Origin: Mycolicibacterium sp. J2
Lineage (GTDB): Bacteria; Actinomycetota; Actinomycetes; Mycobacteriales; Mycobacteriaceae
Assembly (NCBI RefSeq): GCF_026240945.1
Contig: NZ_JAPFPY010000007.1
Location: 121,848 to 185,847 of the forward strand
Length of the DNA stretch: 64,000 bases
Direction of reading: 5' to 3'
The position numbers and the translations under genes are program-made. A model generated the notes under the pieces. It was not told the DNA's origin. It saw only the letters and a list, made by a program, of their open reading frames with translations, and made no database searches. Below, piece by piece: positions 18,111 through 29,700 of the stretch; position 1 is the stretch's first letter, and every line of letters starts with the position of its first letter.

Positions 18111-19271
18111 TCAGCCCAGGATGAGGCCCGACGTCGGCACCCCGGTGCCCGCCGTGACGAGCACATGCTCCACATTGTCGACCTGGTTCACCGACGTGCC
18201 ACGCAGCTGGCGCACACCCTCGGCGATGCCGTTCATCCCATGGATGTAGGCCTCACCGAGCTGACCACCATGGGTGTTGATGGGCAGCCGCCCACCGATC
18301 TCGATGGCGCCGCCGGCGATGAAATCCTTCGCCTCACCCTTACCGCAGAACCCCAGCTCCTCCAGCTGGATCAGGGTGTACGGGGTGAAGTGGTCGTACA
18401 GGATCGCGGTCTGGATATCGGACGGTGACAGCCCGCTCTGCTCCCACAGTTGCCGACCGACCAAGCCCATTTCGGGCAGACCGAGCTCATCCCGGTAGTA
18501 GGAGTACATGGTGAACTGATCGGTGCCGGCGCCTTGCGCGGCGGCCTCGATGATCGCCGGCCGGTGCTTGAGGTCCTTGGCCCGCTCGGGGGTGGTCACG
18601 ACGATGGCCACGCCGCCGTCGGTTTCCTGGCAGCAGTCCAACAGCCGCAGTGGTTCGGCGATCCACCGCGAGTTCTGGTGATCCTCGATGGTGATCGGCT
18701 TGCCGAAGAAGTGCGCCTTCGGGTTGTTGGCGGCGTGCTTGCGATCGGCGACCGAGACGGCACCGAAATCGGCGCTGGTGGCCCCGTATTCGTGCATGTA
18801 CCGCTGCGCGATCATGGCCACCGATGCCGCGGGTGTGCTCAGCCCGTGCGGATAGGACCAGCTGTACTCCACCCCGCGGGAGTCGGCATTGATCGTCAGG
18901 CCGGTCATCACCTGGCCGAACCGGAACTCCGAGCGCTCGTTGAACGCGCGATAGGCCACCACGACCTCGGCCACCCCGCTGGCGACGGCGAGCGCTGCCT
19001 GCTGGACGGTCGCGGCCGCGGCGCCGCCGCCGTAACCGATCTGGCTGAAGAACGTGAGGTCACCGATCCCGGTCGAGCGCGCCACCGCGGTCTCCAGGTT
19101 GGAGTCCATGGTGAACGTGACCAGGCCGTCGACATCCGACGGCGCCAGCCCCGCGTCGTCGAGCGCGTCGAGCACCGCCTCGGCGGCCAGCCGCAGCTCG
19201 CTGCGCCCGGAATTCTTGGAGAAGTCGGTCGCACCGATTCCGGCGATGGCCGCCTTGCCCGACAGACTCAC
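18111..19271 (-). CDS. ltp2: Ltp2, retro-aldolase of steroid side-chain cleavage
   Basis: This 386-residue thiolase-like protein is identical in length to M. tuberculosis Rv3540c. With the DUF35 domain of ChsH2 it splits 17-hydroxy-3-oxo-4-pregnene-20-carboxyl-CoA into androstenedione and propionyl-CoA. Tyr292 (LYDHF) and Tyr342 (EAYIHG) are good candidates for the two catalytic tyrosines, being 50 residues apart as in characterised Ltp2. Its GTG start overlaps the chsH1 stop by four bases. It is the last gene of the cyp125-chsE1-chsE2-chsH2-chsH1-ltp2 operon. Confidence 0.93.
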   Translation of the reverse strand: MSLSGKAAIAGIGATDFSKNSGRSELRLAAEAVLDALDDAGLAPSDVDGLVTFTMDSNLETAVARSTGIGDLTFFSQIGYGGGAAAATVQQAALAVASGVAEVVVAYRAFNERSEFRFGQVMTGLTINADSRGVEYSWSYPHGLSTPAASVAMIAQRYMHEYGATSADFGAVSVADRKHAANNPKAHFFGKPITIEDHQNSRWIAEPLRLLDCCQETDGGVAIVVTTPERAKDLKHRPAIIEAAAQGAGTDQFTMYSYYRDELGLPEMGLVGRQLWEQSGLSPSDIQTAILYDHFTPYTLIQLEELGFCGKGEAKDFIAGGAIEIGGRLPINTHGGQLGEAYIHGMNGIAEGVRQLRGTSVNQVDNVEHVLVTAGTGVPTSGLILG

Positions 19272-19678
19272 TGCCCTCCCCCCAACGCAACCGTGGATGT
19301 GGCGATGACGTGATCGCCGAGGCTGTTGCTGCCCACCACTTTCAACGTCACCACGTCACCGTCGATCGCGGTCACCTCACCCCGAAAAGTGATGGTGTCG
19401 TAGGCATACCAGGGCACGCCGAGGCGCAGCTTGATCGACTTGACGAGGGCGTCGGGCCCCGCCCAATCGGTGACATAGCGCCCCACCAGCCCGGTGTCGG
19501 TGAGGATGTTGACGAAGATGTCCTTGGATCCCTTGGCCTGCGCCTTGTCCCGATCGTGGTGCACGTCCTGGTAGTCGCGGGTCGCGATGGCGGTGGACAC
19601 GATGAACGTCGGGTCACCGTAGATCTGCAGGTCGGGCAGCTTCGTGCCGATCTCGACGGTGTCGACCGTGCGGCTCAT
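19268..19678 (-). CDS. chsH1: ChsH1, MaoC-like hydratase subunit
   Basis: This 136-residue single hot-dog MaoC-like protein (M. tuberculosis Rv3541c has about 129) carries the hydratase motif in RDYQDVHHDRDKAQAKG (about residues 33-49). It forms a heteromeric hydratase with the N-terminal domain of ChsH2 that adds water to 3-oxo-4,17-pregnadiene-20-carboxyl-CoA. The ATG at 19678 is preferred because it gives an ATGA overlap with the chsH2 stop and matches the homologous N-terminus; the open frame extends ten codons further. Confidence 0.92.
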   Translation of the reverse strand: MSRTVDTVEIGTKLPDLQIYGDPTFIVSTAIATRDYQDVHHDRDKAQAKGSKDIFVNILTDTGLVGRYVTDWAGPDALVKSIKLRLGVPWYAYDTITFRGEVTAIDGDVVTLKVVGSNSLGDHVIATSTVALGGGQ

Positions 19679-20634
19679 GCTTGCGGCTCCCATGCGTACA
19701 ACGACCATGCCGGACTGACGTCACTGTCGGGGAAGTCGAGATACGTTGCACGCACCGGCAATCCGATCTTCACCTGATCGGGCTCGAGCCCGCGCAGTTC
19801 CCCGAGCATGCGGACACCCTCCTCGAGTTCCACCAACGCGATGACGAACGGGAGGCTGCGACCGGGCACCTTCGGGGCGTGGTGCACGACGTAGCTGTAC
19901 ACCGTGCCGTTGCCCGACGAGACCACGTAGTCGACGGGCGCATCCTTGTCCGCCCACACCGCGGGAACCGGCGGATGCTGCAGGGTGCCGTCGGGGCGGC
20001 GCTGGATGCGCAGCTCGTGGGCATTGATGCCGTCCCAGAAGAACTTGGTGTCCCGCGACGACGCCGGGCGCATCAGCTTGTCCGGGTCGAGATCCTCCGG
20101 GATCACCGCCGCCTCGGGTTGAGCCTGCTTGGCGGCGGGCAGGAACTTCATGATGCGCCAGTCCATATCGGCGACTTCCTCGGCGCCGACATGCCAACGG
20201 ATCTTCTGGTTGATGAAGTAACCCTCACCCAGTGCGGTCTGCTTGGGGCCGATGATGCTGACGATCTCGGCGCTCATCGCGACCTGTTCGCCCGGCCGCA
20301 GGTAGCGGTGATAGGTCTGGTCGCAATTGGTGGCGACGACACCGACGTATCCGGCGTCGTCGAACAGCTTCATCGCGCGCGCCAGCGGATCATCGTCAGA
20401 GCGCGCGCGGCCCAGCCCCATCATGGTCCACACCTGGATCATCGCCGGCGGCGCGACGATACCGTCGTGGCCGGCCGCCCTTGCCGCGTCGTCGTCGACG
20501 TAGATCGGGTTCTTGTCGCCGATCGCATCCGTCCAATGATGGATCATCGGCTGGTTCACCGGATCTCGGGCGACGGTGGGTTCACCGCGTCCGGACGCGA
20601 GGATCTCCTCGATCCCCTGCTGCAGATCGCTCAC
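19675..20634 (-). CDS. chsH2: ChsH2, MaoC hydratase/DUF35 subunit
   Basis: This 319-residue protein has an N-terminal hot-dog domain (IHHWTDAIGDKNPIYVDDDAA near 30-52 with the hydratase Asp) and a C-terminal DUF35 OB-fold domain (about 190-319). The N-terminal part pairs with ChsH1 for hydration; the DUF35 part activates Ltp2, so one protein couples hydration to retro-aldol cleavage. The start is GTG 20634, preceded by a purine-rich GAGAAGAGAG contributed by a small repeat. It lies 61 bases after chsE2 in the same operon. Confidence 0.93.
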   Translation of the reverse strand: MSDLQQGIEEILASGRGEPTVARDPVNQPMIHHWTDAIGDKNPIYVDDDAARAAGHDGIVAPPAMIQVWTMMGLGRARSDDDPLARAMKLFDDAGYVGVVATNCDQTYHRYLRPGEQVAMSAEIVSIIGPKQTALGEGYFINQKIRWHVGAEEVADMDWRIMKFLPAAKQAQPEAAVIPEDLDPDKLMRPASSRDTKFFWDGINAHELRIQRRPDGTLQHPPVPAVWADKDAPVDYVVSSGNGTVYSYVVHHAPKVPGRSLPFVIALVELEEGVRMLGELRGLEPDQVKIGLPVRATYLDFPDSDVSPAWSLYAWEPQA

Positions 20635-20641
20635 TCAAGCT

Positions 20642-20694
20642 CTCTTCTCTTCGCGCAAGCGCTCATCGCGCAACTCTTCTCTACGCGCACGCTC
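20642..20694. repeat. Two imperfect 21-23 base repeats between chsE2 and chsH2
   Basis: CTCTTCTCTTCGCGCAAGCG (20642-20661, continuing CTC) is repeated with few changes as CTCTTCTCTACGCGCACGCT (20674-20693), 32 bases apart. On the transcribed minus strand both units carry GAGAAGAG purine stretches; the second one read (20642-20664) lies just upstream of the chsH2 start. The origin is unknown. Confidence 0.6.
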
Positions 20695-20695
20695 G

Positions 20696-21859
20696 TTACC
20701 GCGAAACCCGGGGGACCTTCAGGCCCGACGCCGCGATCATCTCCCTCATCACCTCGTTGACGCCGCCGCCGAAGGTGATGACCAGGTTGCGCTTGGTCAT
20801 CTTGTCCAGCCAGTCCAGCAGGTGGGCGGTCTCCGGATCGGCCGGGTTGCCGTATCTGCCGACGAGTTCCTCGGCGAGCCGGCCGACCTCTTGAATCCGT
20901 TCGGTGGAAAAGACTTTCGTCGCCGCGGCATCGGCGACGGCGATGGTCTCGCCGGACGCCGCGACCTGCCAGTTGAGCAGTTCGTTGATCCGCCAGATGG
21001 CCTTGATCTGACCGAGCAGCCGCCTGGCGTCATCGTGCTCGATCGGCGTGACTCCGTCCGAGCCCGGTTTGGAGGCCCACGTCTTGATCTGGTCGTAGAT
21101 GCCGGCGACACGTCCGGCCGGACCCAGGCCGACCCGCTCGTGGTTGAGCTGGGTGGTGATCAGCTTCCAGCCACCGTTTTCCTCACCGACCAGCATGTCG
21201 GCGGGAACGCGGACGTCGTTGTAGTACGAGGCATTGGTGTGATGGGCACCGTCGGACAGGATGATCGGGGTCCAGCTGTAGCCCGGATCCTTGGTGTCCA
21301 CGATGAGGATCGAGATGCCCTTGTGCTTGGCCGCCGACGGATCGGTACGGCAGGCCAGCCAGATGTAGTCGGCGTCGTGTGCGCCGGTGGTCCACATCTT
21401 CTGACCGTTGACGATGAATTCGTCGCCATGCCGAACAGCGGTGGTCCGCAGCGAGGCCAAGTCGGTTCCGGCATCGGGTTCGGAGTAGCCGATGGCGAAA
21501 TGGATGTCACCGGAGAGGATCCCGGGCAGAAACTTCTTCTTCTGCTCCTCGGTGCCGTACACCTGAAGTGTGGGTCCCACGGTCTGCAGGGTGACCAGTG
21601 GCAGCGGGACGTCGGCACGGTTGGCCTCGTTGACGAAGATCTGCTGCTCGATCGGCCCGAAACCCAGGCCGCCGTATTCCTTCGGCCAGCCGACGCCGAG
21701 TTTGCCGTCCGAACCCATCCGCTTGATGACGGCACGGTACGCCTCGTTGTGCCGGTCGGTTTCCATCGCCGCGGCTTCTTCTGGGGTGATCAGGTTCGAA
21801 AAGTACTGCCGCAGTTCGGCTTGCAACGCTCGTTGCTCAGGAGTCAACTCGATGTACAT
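20696..21859 (-). CDS. chsE2: ChsE2 (FadE29-like) acyl-CoA dehydrogenase subunit
   Basis: This 387-residue acyl-CoA dehydrogenase has the same length as M. tuberculosis FadE29. It shows the family FAD and substrate segments (YSEPDAGTDLASL, NGQKMWTTGAH) and a C-terminal FGGGVNEVMREMIA segment. With ChsE1 it forms an alpha2beta2 dehydrogenase that desaturates the three-carbon side chain of 3-oxo-4-pregnene-20-carboxyl-CoA. It starts 5 bases after chsE1 in the side-chain operon. Confidence 0.92.
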   Translation of the reverse strand: MYIELTPEQRALQAELRQYFSNLITPEEAAAMETDRHNEAYRAVIKRMGSDGKLGVGWPKEYGGLGFGPIEQQIFVNEANRADVPLPLVTLQTVGPTLQVYGTEEQKKKFLPGILSGDIHFAIGYSEPDAGTDLASLRTTAVRHGDEFIVNGQKMWTTGAHDADYIWLACRTDPSAAKHKGISILIVDTKDPGYSWTPIILSDGAHHTNASYYNDVRVPADMLVGEENGGWKLITTQLNHERVGLGPAGRVAGIYDQIKTWASKPGSDGVTPIEHDDARRLLGQIKAIWRINELLNWQVAASGETIAVADAAATKVFSTERIQEVGRLAEELVGRYGNPADPETAHLLDWLDKMTKRNLVITFGGGVNEVMREMIAASGLKVPRVSR

Positions 21860-21864
21860 GTGGT

Positions 21865-22869
21865 CTACGCTCCCACCAGGTCGAGGCGATACGTCGGACC
21901 GCCGAGCAGCCGGGTCAGATCCTTGATCGACGAGTAGTAACGATCCATCGGGTAGGTGATGTCCATACCCATACCACCGTGCAGGTGATGGCAGACGCGC
22001 ATCGCCGGGGCGGCCTGCGATGCCACCCAGTATCCCAGGATCGCCAGGTCGTCATCGGCGTCCAGCCCCTCCGACAGCAACCACACCGCCGAGGTGGACG
22101 CCAGACCGATGGTGCGCGAGGCGATGTAGATCTCGGACAGCTGCGCGGCCACCGTTTGGAAGGTGGACAGTGGCCTGCCGAATTGCTCACGGGTGGCGAC
22201 GTAGTCGGCGGTCAGCCGCAGTGCACCGGCGACCAGACCGGCGGCGAACGCCCCCGTGTTCGCCAACGCCAACTGGTTCACCCGATGCGTGGTCGCACCC
22301 TGGAGCACGTCGGCAGACGGCACCTGCACGTCGGCGAAGGTCACCACGAACTCGTCGGAGCCGTTGGCCGCCGGCGTCTTGACCAGGCTCACGCCTGCGG
22401 CCGTCGGGGACACCACGACGACGGCACTGTCGGCGGTGACCACCAGCCATTCGGCTGATTGGGCATAGGGCACACCGATTTTGGTGCCGTTGAGCCGCCC
22501 GCCGGCGAACGTGACAGCCGGCCGCTCGGGCAGCGAGGAACCCGGCTCGTTGAGGGCGGCCGACAGCACCGCCCCCTTGGCCACCCCGGCAAGGTAGCGA
22601 TCCTGCTGCTCGGCCGAGGCCAGGTCGAGCAACGGCACCAGCCCGAGACCGAGCGTCGCCAGCGCCGGGCTGATGGTGCCATGCCTGCCGATCTCGGTCA
22701 GCGCGGTCGCCACCTCGAGCAGCCCGAGACCATCACCGCCGAGCCGCTCCGGTGCGGCGAGCGCAAGAACACCCCCGGAAACCAGTGCGTCCCAACTGTT
22801 GTCCCGGTCCAGCACGGACGTCACCACATCGATGACAGCCTGCTGCTCCGGATTCGGTGCGAAGTCCAC
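21865..22869 (-). CDS. chsE1: ChsE1 (FadE28-like) acyl-CoA dehydrogenase subunit
   Basis: This 334-residue acyl-CoA dehydrogenase-like subunit is shorter than usual and matches FadE28 (about 339 residues). It shows an N-terminal helical domain (NPEQQAVIDVVTSVLDRD), a reduced middle domain and a C-terminal helical domain with REQFGRPLSTFQTVAAQLSE. It is one half of the ChsE1-ChsE2 heterotetramer. It sits 15 bases downstream of cyp125. Confidence 0.92.
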   Translation of the reverse strand: MDFAPNPEQQAVIDVVTSVLDRDNSWDALVSGGVLALAAPERLGGDGLGLLEVATALTEIGRHGTISPALATLGLGLVPLLDLASAEQQDRYLAGVAKGAVLSAALNEPGSSLPERPAVTFAGGRLNGTKIGVPYAQSAEWLVVTADSAVVVVSPTAAGVSLVKTPAANGSDEFVVTFADVQVPSADVLQGATTHRVNQLALANTGAFAAGLVAGALRLTADYVATREQFGRPLSTFQTVAAQLSEIYIASRTIGLASTSAVWLLSEGLDADDDLAILGYWVASQAAPAMRVCHHLHGGMGMDITYPMDRYYSSIKDLTRLLGGPTYRLDLVGA

Positions 22870-22884
22870 GCGTGTACTCCTTGT

Positions 22885-24132
22885 TCAGTGCGCGACCGGG
22901 CACTTACCCGTGTAGTCGACCTGCCAATGCTTAATACCATTGAGCCAGCCCGACTTCAGCCGCTCCGGCGTACCGATGGGCTTCAGATCGGGCATGTGAT
23001 CGGCGACCGCGTTGAAGATCAGGTTGATGGTCATCCGGGCCAGGTTGGCGCCGATGCAGTAGTGCGCGCCGGTGCCGCCGAACCCGACGTGCGGATTCGG
23101 GTTGCGCAGGATGTTGAACGCGTGCGGATCCTCGAAGACCTCGTCGTCGAAGTTCGCCGAGCGGTAGGACATCACCACCCGCTGGCCCTTCTTGATCGGC
23201 ACGCCGGCCAATTCGGTGTCTTCCAGCGCGGTCCGTTGGAAGGCCGACACGGGCGTGGCCCACCGGACGATCTCGTCGGCTGCGGTCTCCGGGCGGTCCT
23301 TCTTGTACAGCTCCCACTGCTCGGGATGCTGCGAGAAAGCGATCATGCCGTGGGTGATCGAGTTACGCGTGGTCTCGTTACCGGCCACCGCGAGCATCAC
23401 GACGAAGAAGCCGAATTCGTCATCGGAGAGCTTCTCACCGTCGATATCGGCCTCGATGAGCTTGGTGACGATGTCGTCGGTCGGGTTCTTGGCCCGCTCC
23501 TCGGCCATCTTCATCGCGTAACTGATCAGCTCGAAGGACGACATGGCCGGGTCGACGTCGGCGTACTCGGGATCCTCGCCCGCGGTCATCTCGTTGGACC
23601 AGCGGAACAGCTTGTCGCGATCCTCCTGTGGCACACCGAGCAGTCCGGCGATGGCCTGTAGCGGCAGCTCGCAGGAGACCTGCTCCACGAAGTCACCGGA
23701 ACCCTCGGCCGCGGCTGTCTGCGCGATCTTCTGGGCGCGCTCGGCGAGCTCGGCCTCCAGCCGGCCGATGGCGCGCGGGGTGAATCCGCGGGAGACGATC
23801 TTGCGCAGCCGGGTGTGCTGCGGAGCGTCCATGTTCAGCAGCACGGCGCGCTGCAGGTCGACCGCTTCTCGGGTCATCTCCTGCGGCCACACCGGGATGG
23901 CGCCGTCGGGTGAGCTGCCGTAGATGTCGTTGCGCTTGGACACCTCTTTGACGTCGGCATGTTTGGTGACCAGCCAGTAGCCTTTGTCACCGAACCCACC
24001 GGTGCCGCCGGGCACGTCGACCCAGTGCACGGGCTCGGACTTACGCAGTTCGGCGAGTTCTTCCACGGGCAGCCGTTCGAGGTTGAGGCTGGCGTCGAGA
24101 AGGTCGAAATCACTCGGGATGGGGCATGGCAT
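22885..24132 (-). CDS. cyp125: Steroid C26(27)-monooxygenase cytochrome P450 CYP125
   Basis: This 415-residue cytosolic P450 oxidises the terminal methyl of the cholesterol side chain to the acid, starting side-chain beta-oxidation. The I-helix motif is VAGNETTRNS, and the heme-thiolate loop is FGGTGAHYCIGANLAR with the Cys ligand. It is the first gene of the side-chain operon and divergent from fadA5. Two KstR operators lie in the 122-base shared promoter; the nearer (24152-24165) is 20 bases upstream of its ATG. Confidence 0.95.
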   Translation of the reverse strand: MPCPIPSDFDLLDASLNLERLPVEELAELRKSEPVHWVDVPGGTGGFGDKGYWLVTKHADVKEVSKRNDIYGSSPDGAIPVWPQEMTREAVDLQRAVLLNMDAPQHTRLRKIVSRGFTPRAIGRLEAELAERAQKIAQTAAAEGSGDFVEQVSCELPLQAIAGLLGVPQEDRDKLFRWSNEMTAGEDPEYADVDPAMSSFELISYAMKMAEERAKNPTDDIVTKLIEADIDGEKLSDDEFGFFVVMLAVAGNETTRNSITHGMIAFSQHPEQWELYKKDRPETAADEIVRWATPVSAFQRTALEDTELAGVPIKKGQRVVMSYRSANFDDEVFEDPHAFNILRNPNPHVGFGGTGAHYCIGANLARMTINLIFNAVADHMPDLKPIGTPERLKSGWLNGIKHWQVDYTGKCPVAH

Positions 24133-24151
24133 GGAAGTGCGCTCCTAAGAA

Positions 24152-24165
24152 TGCAACGTGTTCTA
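24152..24165. promoter_or_regulatory. KstR operator, cyp125 side
   Basis: TGCAACGTGTTCTA matches TnnAACnnGTTnnA. It lies 20 bases upstream of the cyp125 ATG. Confidence 0.82.
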
Positions 24166-24230
24166 GTGCCAGTAAAACATGCCTCCACCGCAGATAAAAG
24201 GCACGGTGGCATCGTCGCTTGTCAGAGTAA

Positions 24231-24242
24231 TGAAACGTGTTC

Positions 24243-24244
<2 letters not shown>
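24231..24244. promoter_or_regulatory. KstR operator, fadA5 side
   Basis: TGAAACGTGTTCTA matches TnnAACnnGTTnnA. Its last two bases are the first two of the TAGCCT -10 candidate of fadA5, so binding would occlude that promoter. Confidence 0.82.
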
Positions 24245-25418
<1,174 letters not shown>

Positions 25419-25427
25419 GTCCGGCCG

Positions 25428-26293
<866 letters not shown>

Positions 26294-26320
26294 CCGGCCC
26301 CCGGCCGCGCCGGGGACCGG
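26294..26320. terminator. Bidirectional hairpin between ddn and the SDR gene
   Basis: CCGGCCCCCGGC (26294-26305) pairs with GCCGGGGACCGG (26309-26320) with one mismatch and a 3-base loop, starting directly after the ddn stop. It also lies just past the convergent SDR stop at 26328, so it can serve both genes. There is no T-tract. Confidence 0.6.
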
Positions 26321-26327
26321 CGGCCGC

Positions 26328-27233
26328 TCAGGCGCCGTAAACCGGCAGCGGGGTCCGCGACTTGGCCAACAGGTCGCCGACCACCGGCCCCAGCTCGGCC
26401 GGGTTCCAGCGGGCGCCCTTGTCGATCTCGGCACCCCGCGCCCAGCCTTCGGCGACCCGGATGATGCCGCCTTCCACCTCGAAGACGCGGCCGGTGACAT
26501 CGCGGGACTCGACACTGCCGAGCCACACCACCAGCGGGGAGATGTTCTCCGGGGCCATCGCGTCGAAATCCTGGCCCTGCGTGGACATCATGTCGGCGAA
26601 CACCGTCTCGGTCATCCTGGTGCGGGCCGAGGGTGCGATGGCATTGACGCTGACACCGTAACGGCCCATCTCGGCGGCGGCCACCAGGGTCAGGGCGGCG
26701 ATGCCCGCTTTCGCGGCACTGTAATTGGCCTGTCCGACGCTGCCCTGGAGCCCGGCTCCGGAACTGGTGTTGATGATGCGGGCGTCGACGGTGTTACCGG
26801 CCTTCGACTGGGCCCGCCAGTACGCTGCGGCGTGCTTCATGGTGGCGAAGTGGCCCTTGAGGTGAACGGCCGTGACGGCGTCGAACTCTTCCTCGGAAGT
26901 ATTGGCGAACATCCGGTCACGCACGATGCCGGCGTTGTTGACCAGCACGTCGAGTCCGCCGAACGCGTCGACCGCGGTCTGGATCAGGCCCTCGGCCTGT
27001 GCCCAGTCCGCGACGTTCGCGCCACTGGTGACGGCTTCCCCTCCGGCCGAACGGATCTCGTCGACGACGGCCTGCGCGGCGCTGCCACCGCCGGCGGGTG
27101 ACCCGTCGAGGCCCACACCGATGTCGTTGACCACCACGCGCGCCCCTTCGGCGGCGAAGGCGAGCGCGTGCGCACGGCCGATTCCGCCGCCGGCGCCCGT
27201 CACGATGACCACGCGGCCGTCAAGCAAACCCAT
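26328..27233 (-). CDS. Short-chain dehydrogenase (Rv3548c-like)
   Basis: This 301-residue SDR has TGAGGGIGRAHA near residue 12, NNAG near 95, and a catalytic Ser/Tyr/Lys set in INTSSGAGLQGSVGQANYSAAKAG. A C-terminal extension of about 40 residues follows the SDR fold, as in M. tuberculosis Rv3548c and hydroxyacyl-CoA dehydrogenases of the MFE type. The start is ATG 27233. It is the second gene of a two-gene transcript with the upstream SDR (14 bases) and is placed in the KstR2 block. The substrate is unknown; an acyl-CoA or ring C/D intermediate is likely. Confidence 0.82.
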   Translation of the reverse strand: MGLLDGRVVIVTGAGGGIGRAHALAFAAEGARVVVNDIGVGLDGSPAGGGSAAQAVVDEIRSAGGEAVTSGANVADWAQAEGLIQTAVDAFGGLDVLVNNAGIVRDRMFANTSEEEFDAVTAVHLKGHFATMKHAAAYWRAQSKAGNTVDARIINTSSGAGLQGSVGQANYSAAKAGIAALTLVAAAEMGRYGVSVNAIAPSARTRMTETVFADMMSTQGQDFDAMAPENISPLVVWLGSVESRDVTGRVFEVEGGIIRVAEGWARGAEIDKGARWNPAELGPVVGDLLAKSRTPLPVYGA

Positions 27234-27247
27234 TGCTGTATCTCCTT

Positions 27248-28018
27248 TTATTTGTTGGCGCTGGACGCCGCCAGGTAGGTCGGCGGCTCCCCGCCGCCGT
27301 GCACCTGGATCATCGCGCCGCTGATATACGACGCTGCTTCGGAAGCCAAAAAGGCTGCTGCCCAACCGATATCGGCGGGTTTGGCCAACCGGCCCAGCGG
27401 GACGGTGGCGGCGACGGCAGCCACCGATTCCGCGTCACCGTAGAACAATTCGGACTGTTCGGTCTCCACCATGCCCACCACCACCGAGTTGACCCGCACC
27501 TTGGGCGCCCATTCGACGGCCAGGGTGGTCGTGAGGTTGTCGATGCCGGCCTTGGCCGCCCCGTAGGCGGCGGTGCCCGGCGTGGGCCGGTGGCCGCTGA
27601 CACTGGAGATGTTCACGATGGACCCGCCGCCGTCCTGCTCCTGCATGACGGTGTTGGCGTGCGTGGAGACCGACAGCGCGCCGATCAGATTCAGTTCGAT
27701 GATCTTGGTGTTGAATTTCGCCGAGGCGTCGGCGGCCAGCACGTACGGCGATCCGCCGGCGTTGTTGACGACGACGTCGAGGCGGCCGTGCGTCGCCACG
27801 ATGGTGTCGATCAGGACCTTGACCGCCTCGTCGTCGCGGATATCGCACGCATGGAACTCGTACGGCGAGCCCTCGACCGGACGGCGTGCACAGGTGATGA
27901 CGGTGGCCCCCTGGGCGGCGAACACCGCGCTGATCCCGGCGCCGACCCCGCGCACCCCACCGGTCACCAGGACCACCCGGCCCGCGAGTTGCAGATTGAT
28001 TCCAGCCCCGTCAGTCAC
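27248..28018 (-). CDS. Short-chain dehydrogenase (Rv3549c-like)
   Basis: This 256-residue classical SDR has the cofactor motif TGGVRGVGAGI near residue 18, NNAGGS, and the catalytic set in NISSVSGHRPTPGTAAYGAAKAG. The start is a GTG at 28018; the open frame extends much further upstream only because no stop happens to occur. A KstR2 operator at 28034-28047 lies 15 bases upstream, so this gene and divergent echA20 share it. It is likely an oxidoreductase of the C/D-ring pathway. Confidence 0.82.
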   Translation of the reverse strand: MTDGAGINLQLAGRVVLVTGGVRGVGAGISAVFAAQGATVITCARRPVEGSPYEFHACDIRDDEAVKVLIDTIVATHGRLDVVVNNAGGSPYVLAADASAKFNTKIIELNLIGALSVSTHANTVMQEQDGGGSIVNISSVSGHRPTPGTAAYGAAKAGIDNLTTTLAVEWAPKVRVNSVVVGMVETEQSELFYGDAESVAAVAATVPLGRLAKPADIGWAAAFLASEAASYISGAMIQVHGGGEPPTYLAASSANK

Positions 28019-28033
28019 TGTGCTAGCGTACCA

Positions 28034-28047
28034 AGCAAGTGCTTGCT
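28034..28047. promoter_or_regulatory. KstR2 operator between the SDR gene and echA20
   Basis: AGCAAGTGCTTGCT matches the KstR2 consensus AnCAAGnnCTTGnT and is nearly a perfect palindrome (extended AAGCAAG/CTTGCTT). It should control the echA20-ipdABC operon and the divergent SDR pair. Confidence 0.85.
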
Positions 28048-28078
28048 TAGGTAGCGACCCCTTGAGGAAGTGTGTCTG

Positions 28079-28830
28079 ATGACGATCACCACCACGACAG
28101 TCGAACCGGGCATCGTCTCGGTCACCGTCAACTACCCACCGGTCAACGCCATCCCGTCGCGCGGATGGTTCGAGCTCGGCGATGCCATTACCGCCGCCGG
28201 GCGCGATCGCAGCACCCATGTGGTGATCCTGCGAGCCGAGGGGCGCGGTTTCAACGCCGGCGTGGACATCAAAGAGATGCAGAACACCGAGGGCTTCACC
28301 GCCTTGATCGACGCGAATCGCGGCTGCTATCACGCGTTCCGGTCGGTGTACGAGTGCGAGGTTCCGGTCGTGGCCGCCGTCAACGGCTTCTGCGTGGGCG
28401 GCGGTATCGGGCTGGTGGGCAATGCCGACGTCATCGTCGCCTCCGACGACGCCAAGTTCGGCCTGCCCGAGGTGGAACGCGGCGCCCTCGGTGCCGCCAC
28501 CCACCTGTCCCGGCTGGTGCCCCAACACCTGATGCGCCGGCTGTTCTTCACCGCCGCGACCGTGCCCGCCGAAACCCTGCACCATTTCGGTTCGGTGCAC
28601 GAGGTGGTGCCACGCGCCGACCTCGACGAGTCCGCTCTGCGGGTGGCCCGTGATATCGCGAGCAAGGACACCCGGGTGATCCGCGCAGCCAAGGAGGCGC
28701 TGAACTTCATCGACGTCCAGCCGGTCAACGCCCGCTACCGCATGGAGCAGGGCTTCACTTTCGAACTCAACCTCGCCGGCGTGTCCGATGAGCATCGTGA
28801 TGCATTCGCCGGTACCGATAAGGGGTCCAA

Positions 28831-28834
<4 letters not shown>
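28079..28834 (+). CDS. echA20: EchA20, ring-D hydrolase of HIEC-CoA
   Basis: This 251-residue crotonase-fold protein has the oxyanion-hole segments GRGFNAGVDIKEM and VNGFCVGGGIGLVGNAD. In M. tuberculosis (Rv3550) it opens the last intact five-membered ring of the cholesterol C/D remnant by hydrolysis of HIEC-CoA. The ATG at 28079 is chosen because GAGGAAG lies 8 bases upstream; a GTG at 28070 overlaps that ribosome site. It is the first gene of an operon with ipdA, ipdB and ipdC. Confidence 0.92.
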
Positions 28835-29696
<862 letters not shown>

Positions 29697-29700
<4 letters not shown>

